Shown here piece after piece: positions 1-10,705 of a stretch of 64,000 nucleotides of DNA. Position numbers and translations under genes: made by a program. The stretch's first letter is position 1. The number at the start of each line of letters is the position of its first letter. The notes under the pieces were generated by a model that worked only from the letters and a program-made list of their open reading frames with translations, made no database searches and was not told the DNA's origin. The stretch comes from Halopseudomonas pertucinogena (GTDB lineage: Bacteria > Pseudomonadota > Gammaproteobacteria > Pseudomonadales > Pseudomonadaceae): NCBI RefSeq assembly GCF_014646575.1, contig NZ_BMNN01000001.1:558001-622000 (forward strand), in the 5' to 3' direction.

Positions 1-282
1 TTCGTAACGGTATCTCAGCGGTACCACCTGATCGCTTTCCAGTGTCAGGGTGCTTTCTTCGGTAAGCCGGGCCACGAACATGCTGGCGCGGAATTTCAGT
101 TCCCAGGTCCCGTCGCTGTTCTGCTCCAGGCTGTGGACCGCTTCGCCATTGACCGGAACGCTCTTCATGTCTGCCGCGTAGCTGGCAGTGAAGGGGGTGA
201 GCGGCTGCGCCAGGGCAAGGCTGCTGCCCACGGCCAGGGCCGCGGCCATGAGCCAGCGAAGGGGGTTGAGCTTGTCAGTCAT
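1..282 (-). CDS. DUF3108 domain-containing protein, N-terminal part (cut by window edge)
   Basis: Only the first 94 codons are inside the window; the gene continues beyond position 1. The ATG at 280-282 overlaps the last 8 bases of purN, so it is probably translated with purN. The protein opens with a signal peptide (hydrophobic stretch ending in an Ala-Leu-Ala site around residue 25) and then the PFTASYAADM-type start of DUF3108 proteins, followed by beta-rich sequence. DUF3108 proteins are exported proteins of unknown function that commonly follow purMN in Pseudomonas. Location (periplasm or outer membrane) is inferred from the signal peptide; no function can be given. Confidence 0.8.
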   Translation of the reverse strand, partial: MTDKLNPLRWLMAAALAVGSSLALAQPLTPFTASYAADMKSVPVNGEAVHSLEQNSDGTWELKFRASMFVARLTEESTLTLESDQVVPLRYRYE

Positions 283-946
283 TGCGGTGTCCTCGCATGT
301 CTGTTTCGAATTGGTCCAGCCGTAAGCCGCTGGGCGCTAGCGGGGCGCCATCCAGGCATGCCCGTCCATCAATCAGACGCAGTCGACCTTTGATATACAG
401 GCTTGCCGCCAACGGGTAAAGGGAATGTTCCGTCTGACGCACCCGTTCGGCGAGGGCCTCGACGCTGTCATCGGGCAATACCGGAACATGGGATTGCATG
501 ATGGCGGGGCCACCATCGAGCTCTTCGGTAACGAAGTGCACCGTGGCGCCATGTTCACTGTCCCCGGCTTCCAGCGCCCGCTGATGGGTGTGCAGGCCGG
601 TGTATTTGGGCAGCAGCGACGGATGGATGTTCAGCAGCCGCCCCTCGTAACGGGCGACAAACCCGGGTGTGAGGATGCGCATGAAGCCGGCGAGAATGAC
701 CAGCTCCGGCTGATAGCTGTCTATCAGCTCGGCCAGAGCCTGGTCATAACTGACGCGGTCCGGAAAGTCCCGGTGGCTGAGGATGGCAGTGGCAATGTCG
801 GCCCGGGCTGCGCGCTGCAGCCCGAACGCGTCGGCGCGGTTGGAGATCACCGCAACGATATTCGCCTGGTCCGGATGCAGCCGATCAATGAACGACTGCA
901 GGTTACTGCCTGATCCGGAGATCAGGATGACGGTGCGGCAGCCCAC
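275..946 (-). CDS. purN: phosphoribosylglycinamide formyltransferase
   Basis: Transfers a formyl group from 10-formyltetrahydrofolate to GAR, the third step of purine synthesis, in the cytoplasm. The 223-residue product has the phosphate-binding loop GSGSNLQ at residues 11-17 and the catalytic triad at the positions known from E. coli PurN: Asn106, His108 (in NIHPSLLPKY) and Asp144. The start is GTG (944-946), three bases after the purM stop, and gives the usual N-terminus (x-CRTVILISGSGSN). It is in an operon with purM upstream and the DUF3108 gene downstream, all on the minus strand. Length is normal for the family. Confidence 0.96.
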   Translation of the reverse strand: MGCRTVILISGSGSNLQSFIDRLHPDQANIVAVISNRADAFGLQRAARADIATAILSHRDFPDRVSYDQALAELIDSYQPELVILAGFMRILTPGFVARYEGRLLNIHPSLLPKYTGLHTHQRALEAGDSEHGATVHFVTEELDGGPAIMQSHVPVLPDDSVEALAERVRQTEHSLYPLAASLYIKGRLRLIDGRACLDGAPLAPSGLRLDQFETDMRGHRND

Positions 947-949
947 CTA

Positions 950-2014
950 TCAGCGGCCGTTGCGCAGTACGACGGCCTCGCCGTTGGCTGCGCCCTGCTC
1001 GATGCTGCCGATGACCCAGGGCTGTTCGCCCGCCTGTTGCAGCACGTTCATGGCGCGCTCGGCCTGGTCGGCACCGACGCAGATGACCATGCCTACACCG
1101 CAGTTGAGTACCCGGTGCATCTCGGTTTCGTCAACGTTGCCCTGTTCCTGCAGCCAGTCGAATACAGCCGGACGCTGCCAGCTGGCCAGGTCGATGCTGG
1201 CGCTGGCGCCTTCGGGCAGCACGCGCGGAATGTTTTCCAGCAGGCCACCGCCGGTGATGTGGGCCATGGCCTTGACGGCACCGGTCTCGCGGATCAGCTG
1301 CAGCAGCGCCTTGACGTAGATGCGGGTCGGTGCCATCAGCAGGTCGGTCAGCGGCTGGCCGTCGAGCTGGACGTTCTGGATGTCGGCCCCGGCCACCTCG
1401 ATGATCTTGCGGATCAGCGAATAACCGTTGGAGTGGGGGCCGGAGGAGGGCAGGGCCAGCAGCACGTCGCCGGGCTGTACCTTGCTGCCATCGATGATCT
1501 CGGATTTCTCCACTACGCCGACGCAGAAGCCGGCCAGGTCATAGTCGTCGCCTTCATACATGCCGGGCATCTCGGCGGTTTCACCACCGACCAGCGCACA
1601 GCCGGCCAGCTCGCAGCCTGCGCCGATGCCGGTGACCACCTGGGCGGCGACGTCGACATTCAGCTTGCCCGTGGCGTAGTAATCAAGGAAAAACAGCGGC
1701 TCGGCGCCGCAGACCACCAGGTCGTTGACGCACATGGCCACGAGGTCGATGCCGATCTGGTCGTGCTTGTTCAGATCCATCGCCAGTCGCAGCTTGGTGC
1801 CGACGCCGTCGGTTCCGGACACCAGCACCGGCTGACGGTAACCCGCCGGAATCTCGCACAGGGCGCCGAAGCCGCCCAGACCGCCCATGACTTCAGGGCG
1901 CGCAGTGCGCTTGGCGACGTGCTTGATACGATCTACAAGCGCGTTGCCCGCATCGATATCGACACCGGCGTCCTTGTAACTGATGGAGGGCTTGGAGGGC
2001 GTTTGGCTACTCAT
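950..2014 (-). CDS. purM: phosphoribosylformylglycinamidine cyclo-ligase (AIR synthetase)
   Basis: Catalyses ATP-dependent ring closure of FGAM to AIR, the fifth step of purine synthesis. The 354-residue product has the AIRS-family signature [10 protein letters not shown] at residues 66-75, the ND motif ([18 protein letters not shown]) and the GGETAEMPG motif of the active-site dimer. It starts at the ATG at 2012-2014 and is followed by purN after 3 bases, so the two are one transcript, as in most Pseudomonas and enterics. It diverges from the DUF2066 gene, with about 140 bases between them that must carry both promoters. Confidence 0.97.
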   Translation of the reverse strand: MSSQTPSKPSISYKDAGVDIDAGNALVDRIKHVAKRTARPEVMGGLGGFGALCEIPAGYRQPVLVSGTDGVGTKLRLAMDLNKHDQIGIDLVAMCVNDLVVCGAEPLFFLDYYATGKLNVDVAAQVVTGIGAGCELAGCALVGGETAEMPGMYEGDDYDLAGFCVGVVEKSEIIDGSKVQPGDVLLALPSSGPHSNGYSLIRKIIEVAGADIQNVQLDGQPLTDLLMAPTRIYVKALLQLIRETGAVKAMAHITGGGLLENIPRVLPEGASASIDLASWQRPAVFDWLQEQGNVDETEMHRVLNCGVGMVICVGADQAERAMNVLQQAGEQPWVIGSIEQGAANGEAVVLRNGR

Positions 2015-2158
2015 GCGTGGGTCTCGAATGATCAGGAAGAGGAGGCGATGGGACGCAGAATCGGCATCGCGATAATGCGCGCTAGTGTAGCAAACTCATC
2101 ACCCAGACCACCACTTCGAGCGGCTGCGGTTGCCGGCACTGCGGTGCTTGTTTAATGT

Positions 2159-3406
2159 ATGCGCTTCATGACCGTACCAAATGGAATTCTGATGGGCTTC
2201 AAGCAAGGCTTTCGCGCGCTTATGTTGGGCACCGCCATACTGGCATCGTCCCATGCCCCAGCTGCCGTGCTGGATAACCTCTATCAGGTACAGGTGACCC
2301 CGCAGGAGGGCCAGAGCCGTGACGACGCAATGCGCGACGCCATGGTCGTCATGCTGCAGCGCCTGGCCGGCAGCGAGGTGGACCTGAAGCGCGAGCCGGT
2401 CGCCCGGGCACTCCAGACCCCGCAGGATTTCATGAGCCGCATCGGCAGCTCCGAAGCTGGCCAGCTGCGGATCCAGTTCGACCCGGATGCGCTTACCCGT
2501 GTGCTCAAGCAGTCCGGACAACCTCTGCTGGGCCCCAACCGCCCCGGCATCGTGCTCTGGGGTATCGAGGCGGGCGAGCTGGGCGATAGAGCCCTCAGCC
2601 CTGTCGCTCCCCAGTCGTTACTGCTGAAACAGGCCGCGCAGCATCGCGGCGTGGCGCTGAGCTTCCCGCTGGGCGATCTGCAGGACATGGCTCTGGTCAA
2701 CGAACAGGTGATCCGTCAGGCCAGCGCCGAGGAACTGCTCGAAGCCAGCGAACGTTACCCCGCCGAAGGCACCCTGGCGCTGATTGCCAGCGGCTCCGAT
2801 GACAGCACCGAACTGCAGTGGAACCTGTGGCTGAATGATGATCACAGCTCCGGAAAGGTCAGTGGCAGTGCTGCCCAGGCGGCGGATGAACTGATGAAGG
2901 AATTGGCCGGGCGGATTTTCAACCAGTACGCGATCCCTGCCGCTTCAGGCGGCGAGCACACCGAATGGCGGTTGCATGTGGAAGGCGTGGATGGCGTTGC
3001 TGCCTACTCCGGCCTGCTCGGCATGCTGCGCAGGCTCGGCACCCAGCAGCAGCCACAGATGCTGGAGATCGATGGCGATCGCGTGCTTCTGCAGGTGAGC
3101 TTCCCCGGTACCGAAGAGCAGCTTGAGCGCATGCTGGCGCTGGACATGCGATTGCAGCGCATTCCCGAGCCGGTGGTCGAGCCGGAACCGCTACCGCAGA
3201 TGGACGTCGATGCACAGCCGGTGTCGGCAGCAACCGAGCCGGAAACGCCGGTACTCAGCGCCTCCGACGAGCCGGTCGATGCGCCGGCCGAGGTGCCGTT
3301 GCAGGCCGGTCCCGAGCCCACGCTGCAGGAAGAGCCCGAACAGGCACAGCCCGCCGCGCCGGAAGAGCCGCCCATGCCCACCCTCTATTTCCGCTGGCGC
3401 GGATAA
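2159..3406 (+). CDS. DUF2066 domain-containing exported protein
   Basis: The 415-residue product has an N-terminal signal peptide (hydrophobic stretch MLGTAILASSHAPAA, probable cleavage after APA-A) followed by a DUF2066 domain beginning VLDNLYQVQVTPQEGQ. The last 70 residues are rich in Pro, Glu and Ala and probably disordered, ending in a short PTLYFRWRG segment. The family is periplasmic or outer-membrane associated with no known function. Three in-frame ATGs (2159, 2168, 2192) are possible starts; the one at 2192 has a GGA about eight bases upstream and gives a more typical signal peptide, so the true start may be 2192. In Pseudomonas this gene lies between purM and hda, as here. Confidence 0.85.
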   Translation: MRFMTVPNGILMGFKQGFRALMLGTAILASSHAPAAVLDNLYQVQVTPQEGQSRDDAMRDAMVVMLQRLAGSEVDLKREPVARALQTPQDFMSRIGSSEAGQLRIQFDPDALTRVLKQSGQPLLGPNRPGIVLWGIEAGELGDRALSPVAPQSLLLKQAAQHRGVALSFPLGDLQDMALVNEQVIRQASAEELLEASERYPAEGTLALIASGSDDSTELQWNLWLNDDHSSGKVSGSAAQAADELMKELAGRIFNQYAIPAASGGEHTEWRLHVEGVDGVAAYSGLLGMLRRLGTQQQPQMLEIDGDRVLLQVSFPGTEEQLERMLALDMRLQRIPEPVVEPEPLPQMDVDAQPVSAATEPETPVLSASDEPVDAPAEVPLQAGPEPTLQEEPEQAQPAAPEEPPMPTLYFRWRG

Positions 3407-3450
3407 GGACGCCTGATGCGCAATGCGGCAGTCCCGGCGGGACGCAGCTG

Positions 3451-4150
3451 ATGTCCGGCGGCCAACCCATGCAACTGCCCCTGGGCATCAAGCTCAGGGA
3501 CGAAGCCACCTTCGACAATTACTATGGCGGCCCAAACGGCGCGCTGGTGGCGGCGCTGCAGGAGCTTGCCGATCCGGCCCGTACCCCCGAGGAGCGCTGC
3601 GTCTACCTCTGGGGCGCTGCGGGCAGCGGCCGTTCGCACCTGTTGCAGGCCGCCTGCCACCGAATGGCCGAAGCCGGCGCCCTGGCGATGTACCTGCCGC
3701 TGTCGGAACTGATGGATCACGGCGCGCAGTTGCTGGACGGCATGGAAGAGGTCGACCTGCTGTGTCTGGATGATCTTGAGGTGCTCGCCGGCCATGCCGA
3801 GTGGGAGGAGGCGCTGTTCCACGTCTACAACCGCATCCAGCAGCGGGAGGGGCGCCTGCTGATGGCGGCCACCGCGACGCCCCGGGTGGCGGGTTTCCAG
3901 CTGCCGGATCTGGTGTCTCGGTTGGGGTGGGGGCTGGTGTTCCAGCTGCAGGCGCTGGACGATGAGGGCAAGCAGCAGATGCTCAAGATGCGTGCCGAGC
4001 AGCGCGGTCTGCAGCTGCCCGACGAGGTGGCACGCTACATTCTCAGCCGGGGTGCACGGGGCATGGGCGAGCTGTTCGCCGCGCTGGAGCAGCTGGACCA
4101 GGCATCGCTGCAGGCCCAGCACCGGCTGACCATTCCCTTCGTCAAGCGGG

Positions 4151-4164
<14 letters not shown>
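3451..4164 (+). CDS. hda: DnaA regulatory inactivator Hda
   Basis: An AAA+ DnaA-like protein that, bound to the DNA-loaded sliding clamp, stimulates DnaA-ATP hydrolysis and so limits re-initiation. It has the clamp-binding motif QLPLGI at residues 8-13 and an Hda-type Walker A loop GAAGSGRSH at 55-63, in which Arg-Ser replaces the usual Lys-Thr; this is normal for Hda. The Walker B segment is LLCLDDLEVL. Length (237 aa) fits Hda, and there is no DnaA-type DNA-binding domain. The ATG at 3469 (MQLPLG) is an alternative start that keeps the clamp motif at the very N-terminus. Its 3' end overlaps the convergent DUF2069 gene by 14 bases. Confidence 0.92.
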
Positions 4165-5515
<1,351 letters not shown>

Positions 5516-5626
5516 GGCAATCTCCAATCAGATCCTCGGGGCCGCCAAGCCGGTGGCTTATGCGGGGTATGCCCGCTATTCTAAGCCCTAAAGCATCTGC
5601 TGTCAGGGAACCGGGAACAGATCCGA

Positions 5627-6883
5627 ATGCCACCTCGACTTCAACGGCTGGTTCATTTCTGCCGTTACCTGCTCCGCCGCTTCGGTGAGGACAATTGCCC
5701 GAAGAACGCTGCGGCTCTGACCTACACCACCCTGTTCGCCGTGGTGCCGGTGATGACGGTGACCTACGCCATGCTGGCGGCCATTCCCGCCTTCAACCAG
5801 GTGGGTGGCCAGATCGAGGCGTTCATCTTCGACAACTTCGTGCCCTCCACCGGTGCGGCGCTGCGCAACTATCTCAGCGAGTTTTCCGAGCAGGCGCGCC
5901 AGCTGACCGGTGTCGGCGTCGCGTTGCTGATGGTCACCGCCTTCCTGATGCTGGTGAATATCGAGAAATCCTTCAACGCCATCTGGCGCATCCGCCAGCC
6001 GCGGCGCGGCCTGTCGAGCTTTCTGCTGTACTGGGCCGTGCTGAGCCTGGGGCCGCTGTTGCTGGGCGCCGGCTTTGTGGTCAGTACCTATCTGGCTTCG
6101 CTGTCCTTTCTTACCGGTGACGCCGCGCTGGCCACCGCCTGGCGCGAGCTGCTCCGCTGGTTGCCGCTGCTGCTCAGCGTCGCTGCGTTCACGCTGATCT
6201 ATGTTGCCGTGCCCAATACCCGGGTGCGGCTGAAGCACGGGCTGGCGGGCGGCGTGCTGGTGGCGCTGCTGTTCGAGGGGGCCAAGGCGTCCTTTGCGCT
6301 GTACGTGGCGCTGTTTCCGAGTTTCCAGCTGATCTATGGCGCCTTCGCCACCTTCCCGCTGTTTCTGCTGTGGATCTATGTCAGCTGGATGATCATCCTG
6401 TTCGGTGCCGAGCTGGTGTGCAATCTGGGCAGCAGCGCGGCCTGGCAGCGTTCCGTCTACCCCTGGCCGGTCAGTTTGCTGGCGCTGCTGCGGATATTCA
6501 TGCACGCGCAGAAGGACGGGCGGGTGGTCGATCTGCCCATGGTCAATGCCACCGGCTGGGCCATGCCGGAGGATTTGTGGCTGGACCTGACCGAGTGGCT
6601 TGAGGCGCAGCGCATCATCGCCCGTGCCCAGCAGGGCGGCTACGTGCTGACCCGCGACCCGGCGGAGATGGAGCTGGCTGAGGTGCTGGAGGCGCTGCCC
6701 GAGGCCATGCCCCCGGTGTCCACGCTGCCGGTGTCCCTGGGTGAAAGCGACCTGTGGTATCCGCCGCTGCGCGAGGCGCTGGCCCGCCTGGAGCATTGCC
6801 GGCGTGATGTGATGGCCGGCAGTCTCGCCAGCTGGCTGAAAGGTAACGGCAGGGCAGTGCCGGTCAATGAGGAGGTTGGATGA
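5627..6883 (+). CDS. YihY/BrkB family inner-membrane protein
   Basis: A 418-residue membrane protein of the YihY (formerly 'ribonuclease BN') family. The first 290 residues carry the conserved family opening (FGEDNCPKNAAALTYTTLFA) and six hydrophobic segments; the last 120 residues are hydrophilic and probably cytoplasmic. Its real function is unknown; the RNase BN label came from a misassignment. The 3' end overlaps the thioredoxin-like gene in an ATGA, so the two are cotranslated. Confidence 0.9.
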   Translation: MPPRLQRLVHFCRYLLRRFGEDNCPKNAAALTYTTLFAVVPVMTVTYAMLAAIPAFNQVGGQIEAFIFDNFVPSTGAALRNYLSEFSEQARQLTGVGVALLMVTAFLMLVNIEKSFNAIWRIRQPRRGLSSFLLYWAVLSLGPLLLGAGFVVSTYLASLSFLTGDAALATAWRELLRWLPLLLSVAAFTLIYVAVPNTRVRLKHGLAGGVLVALLFEGAKASFALYVALFPSFQLIYGAFATFPLFLLWIYVSWMIILFGAELVCNLGSSAAWQRSVYPWPVSLLALLRIFMHAQKDGRVVDLPMVNATGWAMPEDLWLDLTEWLEAQRIIARAQQGGYVLTRDPAEMELAEVLEALPEAMPPVSTLPVSLGESDLWYPPLREALARLEHCRRDVMAGSLASWLKGNGRAVPVNEEVG

Positions 6884-7320
6884 AAGAGTTCGGTTCGATG
6901 TTGCTGCTGGCGGGTGCCCTGATGCTGGGTGGCTGTACCTCGGAGGAGTGGCGGGATCAGCACGGGGAAGCGCTGGCCCCGGCTGATCTTGAAGACCGCT
7001 GGGTAGTGGTGAACTACTGGGCGGAGTGGTGCGCGCCCTGTCTGCATGAGCTGCCGGAGTTCAACCGGCTGGCCGAGACCAGACCCGACGTACTGGTGCT
7101 GGGGGTCAATTTCGACGGCGTGGCGGGAGAGGAGCTGCGCGAGCTGTCCGAGCGCATGGACATCCGTTTCCAGGTAATGGGTGAGGATTTCGAGCAGAGC
7201 ATGAAGCTGGAGCGGCCGCAGGTGCTGCCGACCACCTACGTGTTCGACCCGCAGGGCGCGCTGCGCCACAGCCTGGCCGGCCCGCAGACCGAGGAAACCC
7301 TGCTGGCGGTGCTGGAGTAG
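6880..7320 (+). CDS. TlpA-like thiol-disulfide lipoprotein
   Basis: A 146-residue exported thioredoxin-fold protein. A short signal peptide ends in the lipobox LMLGGC, with Cys19 as the lipid-attachment residue. The redox motif WCAPC (Cys51, Cys54) follows in the context NYWAEWCAPCLHELPEF, and the cis-proline segment is QVLPTTYVF. It is therefore a membrane-anchored periplasmic thioredoxin; whether it reduces or oxidises partners cannot be told. It is cotranslated with the upstream yihY-type gene and ends next to the convergent transglycosylase gene. Confidence 0.9.
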   Translation: MKEFGSMLLLAGALMLGGCTSEEWRDQHGEALAPADLEDRWVVVNYWAEWCAPCLHELPEFNRLAETRPDVLVLGVNFDGVAGEELRELSERMDIRFQVMGEDFEQSMKLERPQVLPTTYVFDPQGALRHSLAGPQTEETLLAVLE

Positions 7321-7902
7321 TCAGTCCTTCACGTACCAGAAACGGTACCAGTAGTCCTGTACCTTGTCCGGATAACGGTGGCTGCCGAGGCTGCCATTGT
7401 AGCGGGCCAGGGCCCGGCGCAGATTGCCTTTTTCCAGGTCCAGGTAGTACTTGAGAATGGTGCAGCCGTAGCGCAGGTTGGTCGCCAGATCGATAAGGTT
7501 GTCATCCGGTCGGCCCAGCTCGGCTTTCCAGAATGGCATCACCTGCATGATGCCCTGGGCACCGGCGCGGGACAGCGCATAGCGGTCGAACAGGCTTTCC
7601 ACATGAATCACTGCCAGTACCAGGTCGGGCTTGAGTCCGGCCCGGGTGGCTTCGCGGTGGACCAGCCGCAGGAACCGCAGCCGCTCCGCCTCGTCGGGAA
7701 TATAGCGGCGCATGCGGGTGGACATGTCCAGCAGCCAGACCTGAGCATCGAAGGCGTCGGCGAAACTGTCCGCCTCGGACACCGCCTGCATCAACAGGGC
7801 TCGCAGTTGCGGATCCACCTGCTGGGGGTGCTGATTCACGCCGGCGGCATTCGGCGACAGCAACAGCGCCAGCAAGAACACAATCCATGTGTAGTGGGGC
7901 AT
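7321..7902 (-). CDS. lytic transglycosylase, Slt family
   Basis: The 193-residue product has a signal peptide (residues 1-20) and a C-terminal SLT domain. The catalytic glutamate is Glu102 in IHVESLFDRYALS, followed by the family motif AGAQGIMQVMP and a later RYGCTILKYYL segment. Such enzymes cleave peptidoglycan glycan strands, leaving 1,6-anhydro ends. An ATG at 7900-7902 lies one base after the stop of the upstream lipoprotein gene; I use it because it gives a proper signal peptide, whereas a longer reading frame to 7950 would run into the neighbour. It is probably cotranscribed with that lipoprotein gene. Confidence 0.9.
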   Translation of the reverse strand: MPHYTWIVFLLALLLSPNAAGVNQHPQQVDPQLRALLMQAVSEADSFADAFDAQVWLLDMSTRMRRYIPDEAERLRFLRLVHREATRAGLKPDLVLAVIHVESLFDRYALSRAGAQGIMQVMPFWKAELGRPDDNLIDLATNLRYGCTILKYYLDLEKGNLRRALARYNGSLGSHRYPDKVQDYWYRFWYVKD

Positions 7903-7903
7903 G

Positions 7904-8590
7904 TCACGGATTTCCGTCAGATTCCTGGTCCAGGGCGCGGAGGAACTCATACCTCAGTTCGGGATCGCCGAGGGTCAGCAGGATAAGCATGTTCTCCAGC
8001 TGCGCCGACTCTTCCGGAAGACCGATCTCATCAAGCCGTCTGACCCGCTGCACCCACTGATCGACATCGTCCTCCTCCAGGCTGCCGTAGATCAGGGGTA
8101 CTGCTTCCTGCATCAGGCCGCGCAACTCCCGGCTGATGAGCAGGCTCAGCTCGGCGGTCATGCTGCCGCCGTCCCGTGCTACCAGCTCGATGACGCGCAG
8201 GGTGCCGAAATCCAGATCGAGAAACTGTTCCTGCAGCAGATGCAGGCGCACCTCACCCTGAGGATCGGTGGTCAGCGGGAATTGCCTGCCCTGGGCGATC
8301 AGCGTCAGCGTCTGGTTGGCCCAGGGCAGGCGCTGATAGCTCTCGCGGGTGTGGACCGGTCTGTCGTCAGGGCCGAACTCGGTCACCTGATAGCGCTTCT
8401 GCTCGGTGACCCGGATAGTGCGCTGCGGTGACGTCATCACGCGGGGCTCGCCTGCGTCGATGCTCAGGGTGTGGCTGATCAGGCGGAGCTCTTCCCGATT
8501 TGGCGCCGGGTTCGACGGCTGGCTGCTGCAGCCGCTCAGCAGCAGGCCGGCACATAACCATATGGTCCAGGATGACAGAACACGTTGCAT
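7904..8590 (-). CDS. hypothetical lipoprotein between proS and a lytic transglycosylase
   Basis: I do not recognise a named domain. The ATG at 8588-8590 gives a 228-residue product with a lipoprotein signal peptide; the lipobox LLLSGC places the lipid cysteine at residue 21. The rest alternates beta-rich stretches (RTIRVTEQKRYQVTEF) with an acidic helical C-terminus (DEIGLPEESAQLENMLILL). A gene of this type follows proS in Pseudomonas. It sits 10 bases after proS and one base before the transglycosylase, so it is in the same transcript. Role unknown; probably envelope. Confidence 0.8.
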   Translation of the reverse strand: MQRVLSSWTIWLCAGLLLSGCSSQPSNPAPNREELRLISHTLSIDAGEPRVMTSPQRTIRVTEQKRYQVTEFGPDDRPVHTRESYQRLPWANQTLTLIAQGRQFPLTTDPQGEVRLHLLQEQFLDLDFGTLRVIELVARDGGSMTAELSLLISRELRGLMQEAVPLIYGSLEEDDVDQWVQRVRRLDEIGLPEESAQLENMLILLTLGDPELRYEFLRALDQESDGNP

Positions 8591-8600
8591 GCGGTGGCTC

Positions 8601-10334
8601 TCAGTTCTTGCCCAGTCGCTCAAGCAGGAAGCCCAGCATTTCTGCTGCCGCCACGCCTTGCGCGTCCTGATCACGACGGTATTTGTATTCCAGCTGACCG
8701 TCAGCCAGGCCGCGGTCGCTGATCACCACCCGGTGGGGGATGCCGATCAGGTCCATGTCGGCGAACTTGACGCCGGGGCTGGTCTTCTTGTCGCGGTCGT
8801 CCAGCAGCACCTCGACACCGGCCTGCTGCAGTGCGGTGTACAGCTCTTCGGTAGCTTCGCGTACCGCTTCGGAGCTTTCCATCTTCATCGGCACCAGCGC
8901 GACCTGGAACGGAGCCAGCGCATCCGGCCAGAGGATGCCGCGGTCATCGTAGTTCTGCTCGATGGCGGCAGCCACCACGCGGGAGACGCCGATGCCGTAG
9001 CAGCCCATCAGGAGAGTGGCGGTCTTGCCCTGTTCGTTGAGCACGGTGCAGTTCATGGCTTCGCTGTATTTGCGGCCGAGCTGGAAGATGTGGCCCACCT
9101 CGATGCCGCGCTTGATCACCAGTCTGCCGTTGCCGTCGGGGCTGGCATCGCCTTCCACCACATTGCGCAGATCGGCGACCTCATCGAAGCGCGCGTCCCG
9201 TTCCCAGTTGACACCGGTGAGGTGCCTGCCGTCTTCGTTGGCGCCGCAGACAAAGTCCGCCAGATGGGCCGCGCTGTGGTCGGCGATCACCTTGATGTTC
9301 ATGCCCACAGGGCCGATCGAGCCGGGCTTGCAGCCCAGCGCCTGCTGGATCTGAGCTTCGCTGGCGAAGGTCAGCGGGGCATGGATGGCGGGGTGGTTCT
9401 CGGCCTTGATCTCGTTCAGCTCGTGATCGCCGCGCAGGATCAGCGCCACCAGCGGCTGCTCTTTACCCTCTTCGGCGGTGCCCAGCACGACCAGCGACTT
9501 CACGGTGCGGGTGGCGGGCAGGTCGAGGAAGGCACACACCGCCTCGATGGTGGTCTGGTTCGGGGTGTCCACCAGGGTCATCTGCTCGGCCGGCGCGGGG
9601 CGCTCACCCTGGGGCAGCAGCGCAGTGGCCTTTTCGATGTTGGCGGCATAGCTGCCCGAGTCGGAAAACACGATGGCGTCTTCGCCTGACGCAGCCAGCA
9701 CGTGGAATTCATGGGACCCTTCTCCACCGATGGAGCCGTTATCCGCCACGACCGGGCGGTATTCCAGCCCCAGCCGGGAGAAGATGTTGCAGTAGGCCTG
9801 ATACATGGCGTCGTAGGTCTGCTGCAGGGAATCCTGGCTGAGGTGAAAGGAGTAGGCGTCCTTCATCAGGAATTCACGGGCGCGCATCAGCCCGAAGCGC
9901 GGGCGGATCTCGTCGCGGAACTTGGTCTGGATCTGGTACATGTTCAGCGGCAGCTGCTTGTAACTGGTGATCTCGTTGCGGGCCAGTTCGGTGATGACCT
10001 CCTCATGGGTCGGGCCGACGCAGAACTCCCGGTCGTGCCGATCCTTCAGACGCAGCAGCTCGGGGCCGTACTCTTCCCAGCGGCCGGATTCCTGCCACAG
10101 CTCGGCCGGCTGGATGGCCGGCATCAGCACCTCGAGTGCGCCGGCGTTGTTCATTTCCTCGCGGACTATGCTTTCCGCCTTGCGCAGCACGCGCAGCCCC
10201 ATCGGCAGCCAGGTATAGAGTCCCGAGGCGATCCGGCGGATCAGGCCGGCCCGCAGCATCAGTTGATGGCTGATGACGGCGGCATCGCTGGGGGTTTCCT
10301 TGAGGGTGGAAATCAGATATTGACTGGTACGCAT
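8601..10334 (-). CDS. proS: prolyl-tRNA synthetase
   Basis: Charges tRNA-Pro. The 577-residue protein is the bacterial ProS type: class II catalytic core (motif 1 around [15 protein letters not shown], motif 2 in [17 protein letters not shown], motif 3 in [13 protein letters not shown]), with the YbaK-like editing insertion between about residues 220 and 400 and a C-terminal anticodon-binding domain ([10 protein letters not shown]). I set the start at ATG 10332-10334 because it gives the conserved N-terminus [18 protein letters not shown]; the reading frame upstream of it runs through repeat DNA. Confidence 0.97.
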   Translation of the reverse strand: MRTSQYLISTLKETPSDAAVISHQLMLRAGLIRRIASGLYTWLPMGLRVLRKAESIVREEMNNAGALEVLMPAIQPAELWQESGRWEEYGPELLRLKDRHDREFCVGPTHEEVITELARNEITSYKQLPLNMYQIQTKFRDEIRPRFGLMRAREFLMKDAYSFHLSQDSLQQTYDAMYQAYCNIFSRLGLEYRPVVADNGSIGGEGSHEFHVLAASGEDAIVFSDSGSYAANIEKATALLPQGERPAPAEQMTLVDTPNQTTIEAVCAFLDLPATRTVKSLVVLGTAEEGKEQPLVALILRGDHELNEIKAENHPAIHAPLTFASEAQIQQALGCKPGSIGPVGMNIKVIADHSAAHLADFVCGANEDGRHLTGVNWERDARFDEVADLRNVVEGDASPDGNGRLVIKRGIEVGHIFQLGRKYSEAMNCTVLNEQGKTATLLMGCYGIGVSRVVAAAIEQNYDDRGILWPDALAPFQVALVPMKMESSEAVREATEELYTALQQAGVEVLLDDRDKKTSPGVKFADMDLIGIPHRVVISDRGLADGQLEYKYRRDQDAQGVAAAEMLGFLLERLGKN

Positions 10335-10421
10335 GGCGGGGGAATGTCCTGCTTGGAGAGTTCGCGGAATGGCGGCTATTGTACGTTCGCGCCGGTGCGG
10401 CGTATAGCCTCTGCTGGGGCT

Positions 10422-10460
10422 CCCCCTCTCCCCAACCCTCTCCCGCGAGGGGAGAGGGGG
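10422..10460. repeat. C/G-rich palindromic repeat, copy 1 (upstream of proS)
   Basis: The arms CCCCCTCTCCCC (10422-10433) and GGGGAGAGGGGG (10449-10460) form a perfect 12-bp stem over a 15-base loop. A related palindrome lies about 220 bases away at 10645-10681. Palindromes of this CCTCTCC/GGAGAGG type occur as dispersed intergenic repeats in many gammaproteobacteria. The location in the 5' region of proS means it could be transcribed into the leader. Confidence 0.75.
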
Positions 10461-10644
10461 CTGGTCCTGAGTGTTGGGTAATCGCTGAAGTTTTCTGAAG
10501 TCCTGGAATTGATTCAGCTCCCGCACAGGCTTGCCGCCAAGTCACCCTCTGTCCTTACGAGCAAAGGGATGAACTGGAAAAAGGCAGCCCTGAATTACCG
10601 AGATTACTGAGCAGTTTCAGATCCGGCACAAGCCTGCCCCACGT

Positions 10645-10681
10645 CACCCCTCTCCCCTTGCGGGAGAGGGGGAGAGGGGGT
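10645..10681. repeat. C/G-rich palindromic repeat, copy 2 (downstream of oprD)
   Basis: The left arm ACCCCTCTCCCC and the right arm GGGGAGAGGGGGT pair with one unmatched base, with a TTGCGGGAGA-type loop. The same family as the palindrome at 10422-10460, and it is preceded by the duplicated GCACA...GTCACCC segment. Being about 25 bases after the oprD stop (minus strand), it may also act as a transcription end signal, but it is not followed by a T-run. Confidence 0.7.
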
Positions 10682-10705
10682 GGGTCGAACCTCCCGCTCC
10701 TTTGC

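Larger units (their letters stand above)
10335..10705. other. 371-base gap between proS and oprD, holding repeats and no gene
   Basis: No credible coding region. It contains two C/G-rich palindromes of one repeat family (listed separately) and a partially duplicated segment: bases near 10520-10562 and 10625-10663 both read roughly GCACA(G/A)GC(T/C)TGCC followed by CCA and GTCACCC. The proS promoter should lie in the right-hand part, on the minus strand, but I could not pick a convincing one. No obvious oprD terminator is visible apart from the palindrome at 10645-10681. Confidence 0.7.
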
